From Campylobacter avium LMG 24591 (lineage in GTDB: Bacteria; Campylobacterota; Campylobacteria; Campylobacterales; Campylobacteraceae): DNA of 64,000 nucleotides. Of this stretch, positions 27,595-34,786 are shown one piece after another; the stretch's first letter is position 1; each line of letters opens with the position of its first letter. Both the position numbers and the translations under genes were made by a program. The notes beneath the pieces are model-generated. The model was not told the origin of the DNA and ran no database searches. It saw only the letters and a program-made list of their open reading frames with translations. The DNA lies in NCBI RefSeq assembly GCF_002238335.1, contig NZ_CP022347.1:124001-188000 (forward strand), in the 5' to 3' direction.

Positions 27595-28182
27595 ATGAAA
27601 CTTTGCATTGTAGATACGAATTGTGCTAATTTAGCTTCCTTGCATTTCAGCATAAACAGACTTGGCTTTAAGGCTGTAATTAGTAGCGACATAAAAGAAC
27701 TTGAAAAGGCTGATAAGCTCTTTTTGCCCGGAGTTGGTACGGCACAAAATGCTATTTATAATCTCAAAAAGCTAAATTTGCTTTCATTTTTAAAAACAAA
27801 TACAAAACCTCTTTTAGGAATTTGTCTTGGAATGCAAATTTTAGGCGAGTATTCAGCTGAGTTAAACCAAGAAACCTTAGGTATAATACCCTTTAAAACC
27901 ATGAAATTTCAAGAAAAAGAGGGCTTTTCCTTACCTCATATGGGTTGGAATGATGTAAAAAGCACACACCCTCTTTTTAAGGGACTTGATGGGGCTTATT
28001 TTTATTTCGTGCATAGTTTTTGTGTAGGATTAAATGACTTTAGCATAGCCACTTGCGAGTATTCTCAAAGCTTTAGTGCAGCACTAGCAAAGGATAATTT
28101 TTACGGAGTGCAGTTTCATCCTGAAAGAAGCGCTGAGGCTGGAGAATTGTTACTTCAAAATTTCATAAAGGATATAGGATAA
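27595..28182 (+). CDS. hisH: Imidazole glycerol phosphate synthase, glutaminase subunit
   Basis: A 195-residue class I glutamine amidotransferase that gives ammonia to HisF. The nucleophile elbow LGICLGMQ has its Cys at residue 77, and the His-Glu pair is in VQFHPERSAEAGE near 172. It opens a compact hisH-hisA-hisF-hisIE cluster matching C. jejuni Cj1600 onwards. The upstream hisG, hisD and hisB genes are not next to it; a chemoreceptor gene is. Confidence 0.94.
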   Translation: MKLCIVDTNCANLASLHFSINRLGFKAVISSDIKELEKADKLFLPGVGTAQNAIYNLKKLNLLSFLKTNTKPLLGICLGMQILGEYSAELNQETLGIIPFKTMKFQEKEGFSLPHMGWNDVKSTHPLFKGLDGAYFYFVHSFCVGLNDFSIATCEYSQSFSAALAKDNFYGVQFHPERSAEAGELLLQNFIKDIG

Positions 28183-28926
28183 ATGAAAACCGAGCTTATA
28201 CCCGCACTTGATTTGATAGATTCAAAGGTAGTTAGATTAGTAAAGGGAGATTATAAAAGAAAGATTAGTTACGATGAGATAAACCCGCTTCATAAGCTTA
28301 AAGAATACGAAGAAATGGGCGCTAGGTGGATACATTTAGTTGATTTAAGCGGTGCAAAAGATACAAGCAAAAGGCAGCTAAGTCTTTTTAAAGAACTTAT
28401 AAAAAACAGCTCTGTGAATTTGCAAGTAGGGGGCGGAATTCGCTCAAAAGATGAGGTAAAATCTTTGCTTGATTTAGGCGTTAAAAGAGTTGTGCTTGGC
28501 TCTTTAGCTATAACCGAAGTAAAGCTGTGCGTAGAAATTTTGCAAGAATTTGGAGGCGATAGCATTTGCCTTGCCCTTGATGTGGTGCCTAGCAATGATG
28601 ATTTTCTAATAGCCATAAATGCCTGGCAAGAACAAAGCGAACAAACGCTTTTTGAAACGGTTTCTTACTATTTACAATATGGCCTAAAACACATGCTTTG
28701 CACAGATATTTCAAGAGATGGCACCTTGCAAGGTATGAATACAAAGCTTTATAAGGATTTGGCCAAAACATTTGCGAGCATTCAAACTCAAGCTTCTGGC
28801 GGGCTTTGCGATTTGGATGATTTAAAGAATTTAAACGGAGTTTGTGGCGGTATCGTAGCTGGAAAAGCACTTTTGGACGGAATTTTTACTGTTAAAGAGG
28901 GCATAGAATGCTTACAAAACGTATAA
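28183..28926 (+). CDS. hisA: ProFAR isomerase
   Basis: A 247-residue TIM-barrel isomerase of histidine synthesis. [18 protein letters not shown] holds the N-terminal catalytic Asp; [14 protein letters not shown] and [14 protein letters not shown] contain the phosphate-binding and second Asp motifs. It abuts hisH and overlaps hisF by 19 nt. Confidence 0.96.
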   Translation: MKTELIPALDLIDSKVVRLVKGDYKRKISYDEINPLHKLKEYEEMGARWIHLVDLSGAKDTSKRQLSLFKELIKNSSVNLQVGGGIRSKDEVKSLLDLGVKRVVLGSLAITEVKLCVEILQEFGGDSICLALDVVPSNDDFLIAINAWQEQSEQTLFETVSYYLQYGLKHMLCTDISRDGTLQGMNTKLYKDLAKTFASIQTQASGGLCDLDDLKNLNGVCGGIVAGKALLDGIFTVKEGIECLQNV

Positions 28927-29675
28927 TAGCCTGCCTTGATGTAAGAGATGGACGCGTAGTAAAAGGCGTGCAGTTTAAAAACCACAAAGATATGGGAGAT
29001 ATAGTAGAACTTGCTAAATTTTACTCTCAAAACGGCATTGACGAGCTTGTATTTTACGATATAAGTGCAAGTGCTAGAAATGAAAGAGTTAAAAGGGCTT
29101 GGGTAGAAAAGGTAGCTCGCGAAATTTCCATACCTTTTTGCGTAGCAGGAGGTATAAAAAGCATAGAGGACGCTAGGGAAATTCTAGCAAATGGAGCTGA
29201 TAAAATTTCCATAAACTCACCTGCATTAAATAATCCAAAACTCATAAGCGAACTAGCACAAAATTTTGGTGTGCAATGCGTTGTAGTAGGCATTGATAGT
29301 TTTAAGGATGAAAAAGGAGAGCTAAAGGTTTTTAAATACACAGGAGATGAAAAAACCTCAACTCATAGCGGCAAGAGCACCTTAGAATGGGTAAAAGAAG
29401 TGCAAGATAGAGGTGCTGGAGAGATAGTTTTAAATATGATGAATGAGGATGGCTGTAAAAATGGCTATGACTTAGAGCAGTTAAAAAGGGTTAAAGAACT
29501 TTGCAAAATTCCACTTGTTGCTAGCGGAGGAGCTGGAAAAAAGGAGCATTTTTTAGAGGCTTTTAAGCTTAACATCGATGCTTGTTTGGCTGCTTCTGTT
29601 TTTCATCAAAGATTAATTGACATAAAAGAGCTTAAGGCTTTTTTAAAAGAAAATTCTATCTTAGTAAGGGTATAG
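28908..29675 (+). CDS. hisF: Imidazole glycerol phosphate synthase, cyclase subunit
   Basis: A 255-residue TIM-barrel cyclase that joins HisH-derived ammonia to [24 protein letters not shown] has the first catalytic Asp; [27 protein letters not shown]-type and [13 protein letters not shown] motifs follow. It overlaps hisA and abuts hisIE, so the complex is made from one message. Confidence 0.96.
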   Translation: MLTKRIIACLDVRDGRVVKGVQFKNHKDMGDIVELAKFYSQNGIDELVFYDISASARNERVKRAWVEKVAREISIPFCVAGGIKSIEDAREILANGADKISINSPALNNPKLISELAQNFGVQCVVVGIDSFKDEKGELKVFKYTGDEKTSTHSGKSTLEWVKEVQDRGAGEIVLNMMNEDGCKNGYDLEQLKRVKELCKIPLVASGGAGKKEHFLEAFKLNIDACLAASVFHQRLIDIKELKAFLKENSILVRV

Positions 29676-30302
29676 ATGAGTGAAAATATCATAAACGAGG
29701 TTGATTGGCAAAAAGTAGGAGGCTTGCTTCCTGTCATAGTGCAAGATTACAAAAGTGCTGAAGTTTTAATGCTTGGCTATATGAATGAAGAGGCTTTAAA
29801 AAAGAGCATACAAGAAAAAAGAGTGAGCTTTTTTTCAAGAACTAAAAATAGAATTTGGACCAAAGGCGAAAGCTCTAAAAATTTCTTAGATATAATAAAT
29901 TTAGGGCTTGACTGCGATAAAGACACACTTTTAATCCTAGCAAAACCTCATGGTGTAACTTGCCATGTCGGCGATATTTCTTGCTTTGAAAATGTTTCAA
30001 AGGAAAGTGATTTGGTCTTTTTGGCAAGACTTGCAAGGCTTATAAAAGAAAGAAAAAATGCGGATTATACAAAGTTCTATACAGCAAAACTTTTTAAAGA
30101 AGGTACAAAAAGAATAGCTCAAAAAGTAGGCGAAGAAGGTGTTGAAACAGCCCTAGCAGCCACTGTTAAGGATATAAATGAGCTTAAAAACGAAGCGGCT
30201 GATTTGCTCTTTCACTTAATGGTCTTGCTTGAAGATGCGAATTTAAGCTTAAATGATGTAATAGAAATTTTAAAACAGCGAAACTCATCTACTAAGCATT
30301 AA
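29676..30302 (+). CDS. hisIE: Bifunctional phosphoribosyl-AMP cyclohydrolase / phosphoribosyl-ATP pyrophosphatase
   Basis: A 208-residue fusion. The HisI part (about 1-105) has the Zn and Mg-binding DCDKDTLLILAKPHGVTCHVGDISCF. The HisE part (about 112-205) has KRIAQKVGEEGVETALAA and LKNEAADLLFHLMVLL. Together they carry out two early steps of histidine synthesis. It ends the his cluster and overlaps the convergent membrane protein gene by 18 nt. Confidence 0.95.
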   Translation: MSENIINEVDWQKVGGLLPVIVQDYKSAEVLMLGYMNEEALKKSIQEKRVSFFSRTKNRIWTKGESSKNFLDIINLGLDCDKDTLLILAKPHGVTCHVGDISCFENVSKESDLVFLARLARLIKERKNADYTKFYTAKLFKEGTKRIAQKVGEEGVETALAATVKDINELKNEAADLLFHLMVLLEDANLSLNDVIEILKQRNSSTKH

Positions 30303-30935
30303 GCCCATAAAGGCTAGGTAAAGCCCGTAGCTTGTGATTAGGATATAAGATAAGGAAGCGGCGATTTTTGCAAAGATTTCTGAGCTAAGTTTTATAAATT
30401 TTATGAAAAGTAACATAACTATCATAGTGCAAAAGCCAAATATAAACATAAGCAAAAGTACCTCTACAAGACTTTTTAAAGAACTTGCCAAGGCGATGTA
30501 AAAATACACAAGCCCGCAAGGTAGTAAGCCGTTTAAAATTCCTAAAAAACAAAAGCTATGATAGTTTTTAAAATTTATCTTATCTTTAAATTTTTGCAAA
30601 ATTTTATTAAAAACATAAGCATTTTCTATGAAAGTTAAGATTTTTAGCTTAAAAAGCAAGGAAAGCCCAAGCAGCACCATAAACATACCTAGTGCGAAAA
30701 ATAAGACCCCTTTTGAAAAATCACTCTTAAAAAAACTTACTTGAAAATAAAAAAACACAAGGGCTAAGGCTGTGTAAGTTAAAATTCTAAAAAGATGATA
30801 TAAAAATATGGCTAAGGATGAGAATTTAAGCTCTTTGCTGAATTTTAAAACAAGTATATTAAAGCCCCCGCACATAAAATAACAATGCCCAAAGCTTGAA
30901 AGCAAGGCTACAAGGGCGGTGGCTAAAAAACTCAA
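30285..30935 (-). CDS. DsbD/SafE-like multi-pass membrane protein
   Basis: A 216-residue protein with about six TM helices. SSFGHCYFMCGGF near the start and LNGLLPCGLVYFYIALA in the middle match the family of cytochrome c biogenesis or metal-related transporters related to the DsbD TM domain (often called sulfite exporter TauE/SafE-like). Conserved Cys residues lie in or beside TM helices. Position next to carA matches C. jejuni Cj1493c. The substrate is unknown. It overlaps carA by 4 nt. Confidence 0.7.
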   Translation of the reverse strand: MSFLATALVALLSSFGHCYFMCGGFNILVLKFSKELKFSSLAIFLYHLFRILTYTALALVFFYFQVSFFKSDFSKGVLFFALGMFMVLLGLSLLFKLKILTFIENAYVFNKILQKFKDKINFKNYHSFCFLGILNGLLPCGLVYFYIALASSLKSLVEVLLLMFIFGFCTMIVMLLFIKFIKLSSEIFAKIAASLSYILITSYGLYLAFMGLMLSR

Positions 30936-32050
30936 AGCAAGCTCATAAATTCTTTAAATATATACTTGCTTTCGTGCGGTCCTGAGGAACTTTCTGGGTG
31001 GTGTTGCACCGAAATGATAGGATAGTTTTTGTATCTAACTCCTTCTACATTATCCCCAAAAAGATTTCTATGCGTGATGATGGCCACCTCGCAAAGCTCT
31101 TCAGGGACATTGTAGTTGTGATTTTGTGCGGTTATTTCTATCTTTTTATTTTCTTGATTTAATACCGGATGATTTGCACCGTGCTGTCCAAATTTCATCT
31201 TATATGTCTCATAACCAAAGGCATTGCTTAAAAGCTGATGTCCTAAGCAAATTCCAAGCATAGGGATTTTTTTATCTATCAGTTTTTTTATCTCTTTTAT
31301 CTCATTTTTTAAGCTCTTTGGCTCGCCGGGTCCATTTGATAAGAAAACGCCGTGAATTTCGCCCTTATCATAAAGCTTTATCAGCTCTTGTGCCTTTGTA
31401 TCGTGTGGAAAAACCTTAACCGCAAAGCCTACTTGAACTAATTCGTTTAAGATATTCGTTTTCACACCGTAATCAAGCACAGCAAGGCATTTGTTAGAGC
31501 TTTTCGCCTTTTCATAAGATTTTGTTTGATGATTCCAAGCACCTTGTTTGTGCTCATAAGGCGTTTTCGTGCTTACCTTAGCTACCCAATTTACCTCATC
31601 TATCTTAGCTGAAGCCTTTAAAAGCTCTTTTAGCTTTTCCTTGCTTGAAATTTCAGTGGATACAACAGCATTTAAATTTCCATTATCCCTTATCATCTTT
31701 ACTAAAAATCTAGTATCAATATCGCAAATTCCTATCTTATTATTTTCTTTCAAAAACTGCGCTAAATCCTTTTTTGCTCTAAAATTTGAGTAAGTTTTGC
31801 TAAGCTCTCTTATGAAAATTCCACTTGCGTGTATTTCTTTGCTTTCGTTATCATCATCATTTGTTCCTACTATGCCAATTTCTGGCATTGAAAAGACTAT
31901 AAACTGTCCTGCGTAAGAGGGGTCCGAAATTATTTCTTGATAGCCGCTTAAGGAAGTGTTAAAAACCATTTCTCCATAAAAAGTCCCCTTTGCCCCAAAG
32001 GAATTTGCACTTATAAAAAGGTCGTTTTCTATGTAGATGTAGGCTTTCAC
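30932..32050 (-). CDS. carA: Carbamoyl-phosphate synthase small subunit
   Basis: A 372-residue glutaminase subunit that passes ammonia to CarB for arginine and pyrimidine synthesis. The N-terminal YGEMVFNTSLSGYQEIISDPSY and the C-terminal class I amidotransferase domain with LGICLGHQLL, FGQHGANHPV and ISVQHHPESSSGPHE are complete. It is coupled by 4-nt overlaps to the DUF507 gene upstream and the membrane protein gene downstream. carB is not in the window. Confidence 0.97.
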   Translation of the reverse strand: MKAYIYIENDLFISANSFGAKGTFYGEMVFNTSLSGYQEIISDPSYAGQFIVFSMPEIGIVGTNDDDNESKEIHASGIFIRELSKTYSNFRAKKDLAQFLKENNKIGICDIDTRFLVKMIRDNGNLNAVVSTEISSKEKLKELLKASAKIDEVNWVAKVSTKTPYEHKQGAWNHQTKSYEKAKSSNKCLAVLDYGVKTNILNELVQVGFAVKVFPHDTKAQELIKLYDKGEIHGVFLSNGPGEPKSLKNEIKEIKKLIDKKIPMLGICLGHQLLSNAFGYETYKMKFGQHGANHPVLNQENKKIEITAQNHNYNVPEELCEVAIITHRNLFGDNVEGVRYKNYPIISVQHHPESSSGPHESKYIFKEFMSLL

Positions 32051-32598
32051 AGCATTCCCCTTTTCTTAAGCTCCTCTTGATAGAGCTTGTCAAAGACTAT
32101 TTCAAATTCCTCAGAGCCCGGCACCAGCTTTCTTTTATAATGTGAAATTTTTTCATACACCTCATCTTCCAAGCTTTCGTAAGTTCTAAGATAGTTTTCT
32201 ATGCTAGAAAAAATTAAATTTTTAATCCTATTTTCAGAAACATCAAAATTTATAAAATCATTATCCACAAAGGCTGATAGAATTTTATGTGCTAGGTCAT
32301 TATGCCTATCTTCGTTGTTTAAAATCACATCAAATTCAGGGGCTAGCCTTTTCTTAACAAGCCAAAACATATTTTTTCTATCTACTTGCATGAATTCCAT
32401 TTCATCTTCTTGCTCCTCTAAAAGCTCTTTCACTCTCTCATCCAAGCTTCTTTCTTTAAAGAGGTCCTTTTCTAGAATTTCCTTGCTTTTGCTAAGCAAG
32501 TTGTCATAATTGTCCTTTAGTTCCACAAAAGATGAATTTACCATATCTAATACTATTTTATTTGCTATATAAGGAATATGTGCTTGTTTGATACGCAT
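32047..32598 (-). CDS. DUF507 family protein
   Basis: A 183-residue, highly charged helical protein starting MRIKQAHIPYIANKIVLDMVNS, the DUF507 signature. The function is unknown. A consensus TATAAT (32626-32631) lies upstream and carA follows with an ATGA overlap, as for C. jejuni Cj1495c-Cj1494c. Confidence 0.85.
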   Translation of the reverse strand: MRIKQAHIPYIANKIVLDMVNSSFVELKDNYDNLLSKSKEILEKDLFKERSLDERVKELLEEQEDEMEFMQVDRKNMFWLVKKRLAPEFDVILNNEDRHNDLAHKILSAFVDNDFINFDVSENRIKNLIFSSIENYLRTYESLEDEVYEKISHYKRKLVPGSEEFEIVFDKLYQEELKKRGML

Positions 32599-32625
32599 TG
32601 CAAATCCTTTTAAAGTAAATGTGAA

Positions 32626-32631
32626 ATTATA
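32626..32631 (-). promoter_or_regulatory. -10 element for the DUF507-carA unit
   Basis: Minus-strand CTTATAATTTC about 28 bases before the DUF507 start, with AAAAGGAT as ribosome-binding site. Confidence 0.5.
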
Positions 32632-32711
32632 AGCTAAATTAGCTAAATAATTGTTAAAAAAGACTTTTTTTATCTACTTTTTTAAAAAATCAAAGAATTT
32701 AAATTTTTATA

Positions 32712-32738
32712 TAAAGCTTTTTAGATTTTTGCCGATTT
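32712..32738 (+). promoter_or_regulatory. Sigma28 (FliA) promoter
   Basis: TAAA (32712-32715), exactly 15 bases, then GCCGATTT (32731-32738) match the flagellar sigma28 consensus TAAA-N15-GCCGATAA in both boxes and spacing. It lies about 50 bases before the small exported protein gene. Transcription would be tied to late flagellar gene expression. Confidence 0.8.
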
Positions 32739-32789
32739 AACTCTAAGCTTATCATATAATAAGCTAAATTCATTTTATAAGGAGCGATT

Positions 32790-33005
32790 ATGCTAAAAAA
32801 AGTTATTTTATCATCCTTGGTGGCTTTAACGCTTGGTTCAGTTTTATTAGAGGCTAGAGCATATAGACCTAATAATCCTTCACTTTCTGTTGATAGACCG
32901 TATAGACCTGGCTCTTTTGACAAGAATAACTATTATACAAACCAAAGATGTGCCCATCTTCCATATGGTTCACTTGCTTATTATAGATGCATGGCTGATA
33001 TATAG
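32790..33005 (+). CDS. Small exported Tyr/Asn/Pro-rich protein, sigma28-controlled
   Basis: A 71-residue protein with a clear Sec signal peptide (MLKKVILSSLVALTLGSVLLEARA, cleavage about 22-24). The mature part of about 47 residues is rich in Tyr, Pro, Asn and Arg (RPYRPGSFD). Its only two Cys (QRCAHL and YYRCMA) could form one disulfide. AAGGAG precedes the ATG and a FliA promoter lies upstream. The EF-hand protein gene begins 8 bases after its stop, so the two are probably one transcript. I do not recognise a family. Confidence 0.75.
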   Translation: MLKKVILSSLVALTLGSVLLEARAYRPNNPSLSVDRPYRPGSFDKNNYYTNQRCAHLPYGSLAYYRCMADI

Positions 33006-33013
33006 GTATTTCT

Positions 33014-34039
33014 ATGTTTATTTTAGACGGAATGTTATGGAATGCAGTCGTATATAATAGACTGCATTCCTCTGTCTTTCATCATGATGAAGATACCATA
33101 AATGAACTTAAAAGTCATATAGTAGAAGCACAAAAGTTAAATAAAAACGAGGATAAAAAAGAGCATAGAAAAGATGAGAATTTTTTTACTGTTTATCTTA
33201 CAGATGCTACAAAAAATTTGACAAAATTTGCTCTAAGTGCAAATGCTATATCTCATTTACAGCATTCCTTTGATGATGTTTTAAAGATAGATGATAAAAC
33301 CTTCTTGCTTACAGAGCAGTCCGCTGCTTACGTAAATGGCTGGTATAAAGAAGTATCTTTTGCAAGAAATTATAAGGGTGCTGATGAAAATAACGATTTT
33401 TACATAGACGAAAATGAGGCTTTGAATGTAAAGGGCTTTTTTCATGCACAAAAAGCATGTGTTAGTATTCTTAGTCCTTATAAAACAAGCTATCTTGAAG
33501 GTGTGAGAAAATACCGAAGTCTATCAAATCGAGATGATGAGTTTATAGCACAGGTAAAGAATTTGTTCGTAGAGGAAAGTTTGAATGTAGCACTTGATAA
33601 AACCTTGCTTTTAGATAAGGACTTAGACGGCAAGATACTTTATAAAGAAGCTATGAACTTAAGCGATTTAAGGAATGTGCAGGCCTTGCTTGTAGAAAAT
33701 GCTTTAGAAGAAGGCCTTGCTAAATTTAATAATATGAACGAGTATTTTGAGTATATGAGAAAGATTAAAGAACAAATGGCACAAGAAGTTGCTAATAAAG
33801 CTCAGGAGGAGCTTGAAATCGTAAGAGATAATGATGAGGAAGAAAAAAATGAAATTCGCTTAAAACTCTTAGCTAACGGTGTCTCAGGCCTTAGTATGGA
33901 GGAGTTAGAGCTGGCTAGAAAATACTTTCCAAATTTGATAAAAGATGATATAAAAGACAGCTTAAAAGAAGTAGATAATCTTATAAAAGATTTGCAAGCT
34001 TTGGATGAGAATTTAACTAGCTTTGATTTAAAGCTTTGA
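33014..34039 (+). CDS. EF-hand protein of unknown function, sigma28 locus
   Basis: A 341-residue, acidic, mainly helical protein with no signal peptide or TM helix. Two canonical 12-residue EF-hand loops are present: DENNDFYIDENE near 126-137 and DKDLDGKILYKE near 203-214, both with Asp/Asn at 1, 3, 5 and Glu at 12. A charged coiled-coil-like stretch (about 250-290) follows. Calcium binding is therefore likely. It follows the small exported protein gene by 8 bases with a weak ribosome-binding site, so it is probably co-transcribed from the FliA promoter. The fold and partner are unknown to me; export through the flagellar secretion system, as for C. jejuni Cia/Fed proteins, is conjecture. Confidence 0.75.
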   Translation: MFILDGMLWNAVVYNRLHSSVFHHDEDTINELKSHIVEAQKLNKNEDKKEHRKDENFFTVYLTDATKNLTKFALSANAISHLQHSFDDVLKIDDKTFLLTEQSAAYVNGWYKEVSFARNYKGADENNDFYIDENEALNVKGFFHAQKACVSILSPYKTSYLEGVRKYRSLSNRDDEFIAQVKNLFVEESLNVALDKTLLLDKDLDGKILYKEAMNLSDLRNVQALLVENALEEGLAKFNNMNEYFEYMRKIKEQMAQEVANKAQEELEIVRDNDEEEKNEIRLKLLANGVSGLSMEELELARKYFPNLIKDDIKDSLKEVDNLIKDLQALDENLTSFDLKL

Positions 34040-34068
34040 TTTAATTTTAAAAAATACTACTAAAACTA

Positions 34069-34095
34069 TCAAGATAAATTTAAAAAAACCGATTT
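34069..34095 (+). promoter_or_regulatory. Sigma28-like promoter, weaker match
   Basis: TCAA, 15 bases, a single A, then CCGATTT matches the FliA consensus with one mismatch in each box. It lies about 37 bases before the gene at 34132. Confidence 0.5.
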
Positions 34096-34131
34096 AAGAG
34101 TGTAATCAAATTTTATCGCAAAGGAGCGACG

Positions 34132-34761
34132 ATGCAAGTTGGGTTAAATTCTAGTAAAACGGTTGCCATGCAACAAAGTTCTACAAAGGATGTTAGTAAG
34201 GAAGAACAAACAGCAAGGGACGCGAAGTCTATAGTTGATTTGGCTTCTTCAAAATTGGACAAAGATAGCATAAAAGAGCTTAGCAACATAGGTGGTAAGG
34301 CTATCACTCAAGCTTATATTATGCAGTTTCAGCAACAAAGCCTTATGGCTTCTATGGATAACTTTAATTCTCAAAGTTCGATTTTAGATGTGTTAAATTC
34401 AGGAAGCTCTCAAGCTATCTCAATGCTTTCACAAATTGATTTTGCTTCTATAGGCTATGATGGTAAAAATCCTTTAGCCATGAGTCAAGATGAGTTAAAT
34501 TTCTTGATTAGCGAGGAGGGATTTTTTGGTGTTGAAAATACTGCCAACCGTATAGCTGACTTTGTTATAAATGGTGCTGGAGATGATTTAGAGAAACTTC
34601 AAAAAGGCTTTGAGGGTATGAAAAGAGGTTTTGAAGAAGCTGAAAGAATGTGGGGTGGTTCTTTGCCTCAAATCAGTCAAGAAACCATAGATAAAGCCAT
34701 AGAAAAGGTAAGTGCTAGGATAGAAGAGCTTGGTGGCAAGGCTGTAAATATAAATGCTTAA
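34132..34761 (+). CDS. Cj0391c-like flagellar co-expressed protein
   Basis: A 209-residue soluble protein, rich in Ser, Gln and Asp, with no signal peptide. It contains a Gln-rich helix (AYIMQFQQQSLMASMDNF) and an acidic C-terminal helical part. AAGGAGCG precedes the ATG. Convergent orientation with the TPR gene and serS beyond matches C. jejuni Cj0391c-Cj0390-serS, and Cj0391c expression is reported to follow the flagellar regulon. The sigma28-like site upstream agrees. The biochemical role is unknown. Confidence 0.7.
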   Translation: MQVGLNSSKTVAMQQSSTKDVSKEEQTARDAKSIVDLASSKLDKDSIKELSNIGGKAITQAYIMQFQQQSLMASMDNFNSQSSILDVLNSGSSQAISMLSQIDFASIGYDGKNPLAMSQDELNFLISEEGFFGVENTANRIADFVINGAGDDLEKLQKGFEGMKRGFEEAERMWGGSLPQISQETIDKAIEKVSARIEELGGKAVNINA

Positions 34762-34762
34762 G

Positions 34763-34786
34763 AACTGTATCTTTAAAGATACAGTT
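34763..34786. terminator. Bidirectional terminator
   Basis: AACTGTATC, loop TTTAAA, GATACAGTT: a perfect 9-bp stem between two convergent genes, overlapping the stop codon of the TPR gene. The T runs are short. Confidence 0.55.
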
